Shown here: piece after piece, positions 56,655 through 64,000 of the stretch
Position numbering within the stretch: the first letter of the stretch is position 1
Layout: every line of letters starts with the position of its first letter
NCBI GenBank assembly: GCA_033063855.1
Contig: CP093831.1
Location: 10,478,001 to 10,542,000, forward strand
DNA: 64,000 nt
From: Smittia aterrima
Taxonomy: Eukaryota > Arthropoda > Insecta > Diptera > Chironomidae
Direction: 5' to 3'
Translations under genes and position numbers: made by a program
Notes under the pieces: generated by a model
Seen by the model: only the letters and a program-made list of their open reading frames with translations
Told to the model about the DNA's origin: nothing
The model's database searches: none

Positions 56655-57054
56655 TGAAGCGAGGACTCAAGTTGTAGAAAAAAAAGAGATATTTGAAATT
56701 GTTTTGGTAACTCTCAAGTACCTTGTCCATAGATCGATAAATTCTTATGCAAAATAGTTTTATGCTAATAAAAATATCAAAAATTATAAAATTAGATTAG
56801 CACAAGAAGCACTGCAAATATAAAAGCATACATAAAAATCTAACGTTACTATTCAATTACTCAGTGATGATTGTTCTTACTTCACATCATCAAGCAATTT
56901 TACAAAAAATAATTTAAATATATCACCGAACAATTCCCAGGTAAAAGTTGGTCCATCCTTTGAATGAAAAACGCTGAAAATAAAAGATATGGAGAAAATA
57001 TTAGTTTTTTAAAATTTTCTCTTGTTTTCATATTTTGTCAATCTGATTATTTAG
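56655..57054. other. Intergenic, receptor copy 1 to pseudogene fragment
   Basis: Holds the copy 1 poly(A) signal at 56767-56772. I see no exon, repeat or RNA gene in the rest. Confidence 0.6.
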
Positions 57055-57474
57055 ATATATCACGCTCTGGCTTACTCAGCTCAGCTTAGTAACATTAACA
57101 GCAAAAACTTTAACGTATGGATGGCAGCGATGGATAAAGCAGACGTGTAAAACATTTTACCCCAAAGACACGTTTGCCAACTCAACTTGTAATTCTTTAT
57201 AGGGAAACGGGTTGACGATCGAATTGAAGATTAAGCTTTGACGATTTATGAGTTGGAATGGTATTCAACGAATGTGAAGCAACAGAAAGCAATTTTGAAA
57301 GCTTTTAATGAGAAATTCTCATTGAGAATACAAAACACAAAAGGTTACAAAGAAATTTTCTTCGAAGTTAATATGGAAAATTTTCTTCTGGAAGGAAAAG
57401 TTCAACGAAAGTTTGAATCATCAAATATTGAAATTATCAATTAAAATGTCTGGAAGTTTGTCGCTCATATAAGA
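57055..57474 (+). pseudogene. Odorant receptor remnant with exon-2-like and 3'-end pieces
   Basis: After TTTAG at 57054 the frame YITLWLTQLSLVTLTA resembles receptor exon 2 (YLTLWITQGSLVV) and then decays. Exons 3 and most of 4 are missing. From 57203 the sequence reads GKRVDDRIED, then an in-frame TAA at 57232-57234, then ALTIYELEWYSTNVKQQKAI. A changed stretch (LKAFNEKFSL) replaces part of the NFVLMR segment. The donor after ENFLL is lost (GAAGG where the intact genes have GTAGG). The tail matches the fragment at 53457-53702. Confidence 0.85.
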
Positions 57475-57622
57475 AAGTTTGGAAATTTTATTGCATATTT
57501 AATCGGTTCAAAGGATCACATGAATATATTTCAAATTGCGACATAAAGGAACTTTATGACTGAAACCTAATAAGTCGGCACAGACATGTCTCATTCAATG
57601 ATTGAGCTTTGAAGAAATTAGA

Positions 57623-58931
57623 ATGAAAGCGAGAAACTACAAAGAAAGTTTAGGAAAATTAATTGATTTGGGAATAAAAGTTATTGAGAAGATGTTAGTT
57701 TTAAATATTTTAGGAAAATTATGATAATCTGCTTTTGTAGGTATTTTTTCTTCTGGATAATTCAGATCAGCTTAGTCGCAGCGATTGGTCTCTACATTGT
57801 CAAAAACTTTACTAAAATTAGTTTTGCTTCATTGATTTCGATTGAGTCATTATTTGGTTAGCTCTTTGTCCAATTAAAACTTATCAAATATCTGTTCTGT
57901 TTAGTTCTCTACTGTCGACAGGTTCTTTACATGATGTCGATCCATCTGTTTGGCAAAAGGATAAAAACTTTGTTTGAGGCAATCAACAGCGAAAGGCAAA
58001 TATTTATTTTACAGAAAACAAATAAATTGGTTCATTCAATTTTTTAACAGGAAAAATTCACACGAAAGGGTTGAACTGTCAAAGACAAAAGAGTCTCACG
58101 CAAAGATCGAATATTTTATTGCAAACATTGTCACAATTTTTGTTATCACAATAGTGATAAGTGTATTATTAAGTTCTCTGCTGATAAAGACAAACAAACA
58201 TAATCTCCCTCTCAGCTTCATCATAATTTTCTTTCCCTTCGACGAAATGTACTCGATCAATTGGTTGATCAATTACATTTATCAATTCGTTGTGTTAAGT
58301 TTTGTTGCGCTTTTCTTCGAAGTTTATTCTCTTCTCGTTTTAGCCATAATGAATAACTCTTGTTTAATGTTCGACGAGCTCAATATCTTACTAAAATGTT
58401 TTAGGGAAAAACCAACAGAAAATTCATTGGAATTCGAGAAAGTATTGAAAGAATTTATTGAACGAAGCCAAGTCATTTTAAGAAGACATGAGGAAGCCAG
58501 AAAATTTTTACAGTTTCACTTCCTGGTCGAGTTTTGTTTGCTCTCGTTCGTCATTTGCTTCAGTTTGTTTGCAAATTTTCATGAGGCCAATCTCGTGTCG
58601 AATCTTTTATTTTTGATAGTTGCGACTCAACTTTTTGTTCTTTGTTGGATGGGAAAACGTGTAACCGATAGAGTTGAAAAGCTTGAATCAGCAATTTATG
58701 ATCTGGAATGGTATTCAGCGAATGTGAAGCAACAGAAAACGATTATATTCGTTCTCATGAGGATCCAAAACACGAAAGGTTACAACGGAGTTTTCAACTC
58801 AGTTGACATGGAAACTTTTCTTCTGGTAGGAAAACTTAAAACCAAATATTTCTATCATAAAATATTTCTATAAATTTCAGATTGTTCGGTTCATCTATTC
58901 AATGATGATGGTTCTGCTTTCACGTCAGTAA
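57623..58931 (+). CDS. Odorant receptor, 7tm_6 family, array copy 2
   Basis: Exons 57623-57693, 57741-57856, 57905-57995, 58051-58825 and 58881-58931 give 367 aa, with the same exon lengths (71, 116, 91, 775, 51) as copy 1. Starts MKARNYKESLGKLIDLGIKV. It is the most diverged of the four complete copies in the first two-thirds of exon 4 (HERVELSKTKESHAK, LLIKTNKHNLPLSF), but keeps VEKLESAIYDLEWYSANVKQ and ends IVRFIYSMMMVLLSRQ. Intron 2 uses GTTAGC; intron 3 (55 nt) again has the GC donor GAAAG|GCAAAT. Poly(A) signal AATAAA at 58990-58995. No disabling change seen. Confidence 0.85.
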
Positions 58932-59375
58932 TGTAATAATCAGATTATATTTGTTGTTGAATGATCAAATTGTTTATAATGATACAATCAATAAAATTGT
59001 GCGTCAACCTTTCACGCAGTAAACTTTAGAAATTCTTCACTATATTCAGTAGATGATAATAAGATTGGTATTCTTTCTTTCTGTCTGTGGCGTTACGCTC
59101 GACTAAAGCGCAACTGGAGGCGAAAAAATGAACTGGCGGCGTCGTTCATGAACCCAAAACTTTGGGTTATATTGGAGAACTCGAAAAGATTCGTTTCGGC
59201 AGGCGGTACAGCCGCACGGGAAAACTAGTACCTAATAATTAAATATTTAATTAACAAAGTTACACAAAAGCAATTATCAATTTCTTCTAAAATTATGAAG
59301 GATATCGACTTCGAAAACTTAATAAGCCGACATCGACATTGTCTCATTCAATGGTTGAGCTTTAAAGGAATTAGA
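58932..59375. other. Intergenic with a GC-richer insert and conserved leader block
   Basis: Bases of about 59082-59222 are visibly richer in G+C than the surrounding array and contain an 8-bp perfect inverted repeat, AACCCAAA/TTTGGGTT (59151-59168). I could not relate it to any neighbouring intergenic region. The conserved receptor leader block follows at 59313-59375. Confidence 0.5.
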
Positions 59376-60915
59376 ATGAAATCGAAAAATTACAACGAGA
59401 GTGTTGGAAAGCTAATCAGTTTAGGAATAAAAATAATAATTGAGAAATTGTTAGTTTTAATAATTTTTAATAATTCAAGAATATTAAAATTGGTGTTTCG
59501 ATTTTATAGATATTTGTCGTTATGGATAGCTCAGGGCAGCTTTGTCATCGCTCTCTTTATTTACATTATGAAGTACATGGAGAAGCTAAGTTTCTCTGCT
59601 TTGATTGAGAGCGAATGCATATTCAGTGAGCCTTATACTTATACTCCATTTTTTTTAAATAATTTTTCTGGTTAGTTCTCTATTTCCGACAGCTTCTTTA
59701 CTTGATGTCGCTTCATTTGTTCGGATCAAAGATAAAGATATTGCTTGAGGAAATCAACAGCGAAAGGCAAATATCTATTTTAAGCGAATCAAATAAATTG
59801 ATTTTAATTAAACTTTTCACTTTTTCAATCACTTTTTGTCAGTCAATTTTAAACAATTTAAAGAAAGTTCAGGAAAGAGAAGATTTGAAGATGACTGCAA
59901 ATAAAAAAACCGAAATGCATAAACAAGTTTAAATTGTTTAAAATTGACTGACAAAAAGCGATAGAAAAATTGAAAAGTTTAATTATCATGTCGTTCAAAA
60001 TAAATTTGAATTATTAAATTAAAATTTTTAATAGGAAGAATCCTATGGAAAGAATAGAACTGTCGATGGCTAAGGAATCTAACGCAAAGATCGAATACTT
60101 CATCGCAAACATTGTCATTGTTTATCTTTTTGTTGCATTTTCAAGTCTAATCATGATCACTTTATTGTTAAAGACGAACCAATATCAACTCCCTCTCAGC
60201 TTCATCATAACTTTCTTGACCTTCGACGAGATCTACTCGATCAATTGGACGATCAACTACATTTTTCAGTTGACTGAAATTTGTTTTTCGATCCCTTTGT
60301 TCGAAGTCTACACATTTTTCGTATTAGCCATAATCAATCATTCTTGCCTAATGTTCGACGAGCTCATTATCTTGCTAATACTTTTCAAAAGAAATCCAGC
60401 AAATAATTCATTGGAATCTGATGATCAGTTGAAAGAATTTATTGACCGAAGTCAAGTCATTTTAAGGAGACACGAGGAAGCGAGAAAAATTTTACAGTTT
60501 CATTTCATGATTGAGTTTTCTTTGCTCTCATTCATGATTTGCTTCAGTTTGTACTCAAATTTGAATGAGAATAATCTACTGTTAGTTTTTATCGGCTTGA
60601 TAACAGCGACTCAACTTTTCGGGAATTCTTTGATGGGAAAACGTGCAAGCGATAGAATTGAAAAGCTCGAATCAGCAATTTATGACTTGGAATGGTATTC
60701 AACGAATGTGAAGCAACAAAAATCGATAATTTTCGTTCTCATGAGGATCCAAAACACGAAAGGTTACAACGGAGTTTTCAACGAAGTTAATATGGAAACT
60801 TTTCTTCTGGTAGGAAAACTTAAAACAAAAGATTTCTATCATAAAATATTTCTATAAATTTCAGATTGTTCGGTTCATCTATTCAATGATGATGGTTCTA
60901 CTTTCACGCCAGTAA
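59376..60915 (+). CDS. Odorant receptor, 7tm_6 family, array copy 3 (mosaic)
   Basis: Exons 59376-59449, 59510-59625, 59676-59766, 60035-60809 and 60865-60915 give 368 aa. One extra Ile codon in exon 1 accounts for the added residue. The start is the ATG shared by all copies; an in-frame ATG at 59295 exists only here. Exon 2 and intron 2 resemble copy 5 (KLSFSALIESECIF), most of exon 4 resembles copies 1 and 4 (ERIELSMAKESNAKIEYF), and the 3' end with intron 4 and 3' UTR resembles copy 2 (KLESAIYDLEWYS, GYNGVFN). Intron 3 has the GC donor and is enlarged to 268 nt by a hairpin insert. Poly(A) signal AATAAA at 60974-60979. Intact reading frame throughout. Confidence 0.85.
59806..59984. repeat. 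179-bp hairpin insert (MITE-like) in copy 3 intron 3
   Basis: Arms 59806-59860 and 59930-59984 are 55-base inverted repeats with a few mismatches (core GTCAGTCAATTTTAAAC) around a 69-base A-rich spacer. The same intron in copy 4 is 65 nt and lacks it. Size and form suggest a miniature inverted-repeat element, but I could not fix a target duplication. Confidence 0.7.
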
Positions 60916-61554
60916 TGTAACAATCAGATTATATTTGTTGTTGAATGATCAATTTGTTTTATAATGTACAATCAATAAAATTGTGCGTCAGGCTTTGACG
61001 CAGTAAACGTTAGAAATATTTAACTATATATTATTTCAGTTTTTCAAAGATTTATTTCTTGGACGGTTAAACAGGCTGAAAAATGAAACATCATGTACAG
61101 TCAACGTTCGCTATCCTGTACTCTTACAGTCATCAAGCAGAATCAACAGAAAAAAGTACAGCCAAAAATATGAAAAAAAAAAATTAGCCAATCTCAACAG
61201 AAAACAACAACAGCAAGAAAAAACCAGAAAAAGCACAACATGTAATCGAAAAATAAAATAATTTGTAACAAAAATTGCAAAAAAAAATCCAATTGTTCAA
61301 AAACTGTATACTGGGTTACTCTTCAAAGTCGCTAATACACTGGGTTCCCAATGTAAAACAGCAAAAATCAATTAACCAATAAAAATAATAATAATAATAT
61401 ACAGTAGATGTCTAATAAATAAATTTTTAATTTATAAACTTACAAAAAACAATTTTTTTTCTTCTAAACCTATTCAGGATATCGACTTTTGAAACTTAAC
61501 AAGTCGACACCGACATTATAAGTCATTCAATGTTCGAGCTCAAAAGAATTCAGA
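60916..61554. other. Intergenic, copy 3 to copy 4
   Basis: Holds the copy 3 poly(A) signal, an A-rich tract (about 61140-61290), a short AAT repeat near 61382-61400, and the conserved receptor leader at 61491-61554. No gene seen. Confidence 0.6.
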
Positions 61555-62882
61555 ATGAAATCGAAAAATTACAGCGAGAGTGTTGGAAAGCTAATCAGTT
61601 TAGGAATAAAAATAATTGAGAAAATGTTAGTTTTAATAATGTTCAAGAATATTAAAATTGGTATTCCGATTTTGTAGATATTCGATGTTTTGGATAACTC
61701 ACATCACGTTTTTCATAGCGGTCGCTTTCTACATTATCGAGTTTTTCGATCAACTTAGTTTTGCTTCATTGATTGTGGTCGAATCGTTATTAGGTGAGCT
61801 TTATGATCGCCAAAGAGATTTTTCAAATTTCTTTTCTGTTTAGTTGTCAACTTTCGACATATTTTCTACTTGATGTCGCTTCATTTGTTCGGATCAAAGA
61901 TGAAGACATTGCTTGAGGAAATCAACAACGAAAGGCAAATATTTATTTTAGGCGAATCAAATAAATAAATTTGAATTATTAAATTAAAACTTTTAATAGG
62001 AAGAACCCTATGGAAAGAATAGAACTGTCGATGGCTAAGGAATCTAACGCAAAGATCGAATACTTTATGGCAAACATTATCATTATTTTAATTTTCGCTG
62101 CAGTTACAAGTCTTATCATTCTCACTTTATTGTTAAAGACGAACCAATATCAACTCCCTCTCAGCTTCATCATAACTTTTTCGACCTTCGACGAGATCTA
62201 TTCGATCAATTGGACGATCAACTACATTTTCCAGTTGACTCTAATTTGTTTCGCGGCCCTTTTTTTCGAAGTCTACATATTTCTCGTACTAGCTATTATC
62301 AATCATTCTTGCCTAATGTTCGACGAGCTCACTATCTTGTTAATTTTTTTCAAAAGAAACCCAGCAGACAATTCATTGGAATCTGATGATCAGTTGAAAG
62401 AATTTATCAACCGAAGTCAAGTCATTTTAAGGAGACACGAGGAAGCCAGGAAAGTTCTACAGTTTCATTTCATGATTGAGTTTTCTTTGCTCTCATTCCT
62501 GATTTGCTTCAGTTTGTACTCAAATTTGAATGAGAATAATCTTTTGTCATATCTTATCAGCATTATAACAGCGACTCAACTTTTCGGGATTTGTTGGATG
62601 GGAAAACGTGTAAACGATAGAATTGAAAATCTTGAGTTGACGATTTATGATTTGGAATGGTATTCGGTGAACATAAAACAACAGAAAGCGATTAATTTCG
62701 TTCTCATGAGGATACAAAACACGAAAGGTTACAACGGAATTTTCAACGAACTTAATATGGAAACTTTTCTTTTGGCAAGAAAAAAAGGTAAAACGAACTA
62801 TTTAGATTATTTTTAATTTTTAATATTTCAGTTTGTTCGGTTCATCTACTCAATGCTGATGGTTCTGCTTTCGCGCCAGTAA
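61555..62882 (+). CDS. Odorant receptor, 7tm_6 family, array copy 4
   Basis: Exons 61555-61625, 61678-61793, 61844-61934, 62000-62774 and 62832-62882 give 367 aa with the family exon lengths 71, 116, 91, 775, 51. Exon 4 is very close to copy 1 (ERIELSMAKESNAKIEYFM, VNDRIENLELTIYDLEWYSV). It ends FVRFIYSMLMVLLSRQ. Two introns have GC donors: intron 3 (GAAAG|GCAAAT, 65 nt) and intron 4 (TTTTG|GCAAGA), where other copies have GTAGGA or GTAGAA. Using the nearby GT (AAAG|GTAAAA) instead would shift phase and lose the conserved last exon, so the GC site is the better model. Poly(A) signal AATAAA at 62956-62961. Confidence 0.82.
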
Positions 62883-63462
62883 ACAGTTTTGCTCAAGCTT
62901 GACAACTTCTTTTTAAGAATTTCTTATGTCTATTCATGTTGTTAATATTTAACTCAATAAACTTATTCTCAGCCCAAATGAACTTGATAGGATTGTGACA
63001 GTTACGAAGTTACTAACTCTACTCATTTATTCAGTTTCACATGAAAAAAAAACTGATCACGAAGAAGAATATAAAAATAATAATTTATAGAGAAAGTCCT
63101 CACAACCAGATATAAGAATTTTTAAATCTTAAATATTTCTCTATTGCATTCTATCTCAAATGCTTCGGCCTAAGATGGTTTTTATATCAAGGATTCAATG
63201 ATCTTGTTGGCAATAACGAAGTATCTGGAAAAGAAAAAACTATTACATAATAAAAGCTCTTGAACAATCGAAATTATTTATTATTCTTGAATTGCGTCGC
63301 AACAAAAAAAAGTTTTCCGTAAACTTTACTGAAGTTATGTAGGCGGATCCGTGTAGGCCTAAGTTGTGACAATCATTTTTGTTCAGAAAATAAATAAAAA
63401 GTTCATCAAATCAATTTTTTTTCGATTGAGACATTTACCGGTTTAGCTTCAAGATAATCAGA
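62883..63462. other. Intergenic, copy 4 to copy 5
   Basis: Contains the copy 4 poly(A) signal at 62956-62961. The conserved leader block seen before the other copies is only weakly recognisable just before 63463. Nothing else supported. Confidence 0.55.
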
Positions 63463-64000
63463 ATGAAATTGATAAACTACAGCGATTGTGTTGAAAAAAT
63501 TATTATTTTAGCAACAAGAATCGTTTCGGAAATGTCAGTTTTAATTTTAAAATTTGCTTCTCTCACTTACAAAATGTTTTATTTAGTTATTTAACGTTCT
63601 GGATAGCTCAGGGCAGCTTGGTCATCGCCATCTTTACTTACATTGTTAAGTACATGGAGACGCTAAGTTTCTCTGCTTTGATTGAGAGCGAATGCATATT
63701 CAGTGAGTCTTATACTTATACTTATACTCAAAAGATTTTTTTAATAATTTTTCTGGTTAGTTCTCTATTTGCGACAGCTTCTTTACTTGATGTCGGTTCA
63801 TCTTTTCGGCTCAAGAATTAAAGTTCTACTTCAACAAATCAACATCGAAAGAAACAAATTAATGATCAGCAAAGAATTATCGATTACGAGACAGCTTCAC
63901 TCGAGGAATGAATTCAACGTAATGACCTCATTCATTGGAGCTTTCGTGATTATTTACTTTGTGATATCAACCGCGGCATTCTTTTTTGAGATAAATGAAT
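63463..64000 (+). CDS. Odorant receptor, 7tm_6 family, array copy 5 (5' part, cut by window end)
   Basis: Exons 63463-63533 and 63587-63702, then an exon from 63761 that stays open to the window end. It starts MKLINYSDCVEKIIILATRI; exon 2 encodes the first membrane segment (WIAQGSLVIAIFTYIVKYME). The third exon reads LYLRQLLYLMSVHLFGSRIK and runs straight through the position where copies 1-4 have the GC-AG intron (INIERNKLMIS against INSER|KNPLE), so exons 3 and 4 are one here. It is the most diverged copy. Intron 2 holds a short TTATAC repeat (about 63709-63729), one unit longer than in copy 3. Confidence 0.8.

Noticed and set aside
59295..59375. N-terminal extension of receptor copy 3 from an upstream ATG
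   Set aside because: The corresponding block in other copies is interrupted by stops or lacks an ATG; the common start is the ATG of MKSKNY.
53849..64000. Gustatory receptor (7tm_7) identity for the array
   Set aside because: The TYxxxxxQF motif of that family is missing, while the YDLEWY...METFL...YS C-terminal pattern fits the odorant receptor family.

Overview
The window looks like a piece of a dipteran insect genome, AT-rich and compact in its introns. The evidence is a complete netrin gene with insect-style short introns, a tandem array of insect-type (7tm_6) odorant receptors, and a mucin-like secreted protein gene with ten introns of only 51-64 bases. A lower fly (midge or mosquito grade) would fit, but the sequence alone does not fix the species.

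Layout. (1) Bases 1-3.6 kb, minus strand: two neighbouring secreted-protein genes that appear to be paralogues. The first has a twice-repeated cysteine-bounded domain followed by a Thr/Pro-rich mucin tail. The tail is encoded by a ladder of tiny phase-1 exons, four of them exactly 18 bases, and it runs off the left edge. The second keeps one domain unit and lacks the mucin tail. (2) 3.6-12.8 kb: no gene that I can support. (3) 12.8-24.8 kb, plus strand: netrin in seven coding exons (640 aa: signal peptide, laminin N-terminal domain, three laminin-EGF modules, C-terminal netrin/NTR domain). Its 7.5-kb first intron carries a tRNA-Ser(GCU) gene on the opposite strand. (4) 24.8-53.4 kb: a 28-kb gene desert containing only chance-length open frames. 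(5) 53.4-64 kb, plus strand: a tandem odorant-receptor array with four intact five-exon genes (367-368 aa), a fifth gene cut by the window end, and two pseudogene fragments.

The receptor array holds the most unusual material. All four complete copies keep an intron with a non-canonical GC donor at the same codon; the fifth copy has no intron there. In copy 1 this intron has been invaded by a 1,496-bp giant inverted repeat flanked by TA. In copy 3 it holds a separate 179-bp hairpin. Copy 4 has a second GC donor in its last intron. Copy 3 is a patchwork of its neighbours, as expected from gene conversion or unequal exchange. A degraded receptor 3' end sits just upstream of both copy 1 and copy 2, so gene and fragment were probably duplicated as one unit.

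Exon boundaries were worked out by hand from frame, phase and splice-site agreement. No homology search was run. Where family names are given, they come from recognising the protein pattern.
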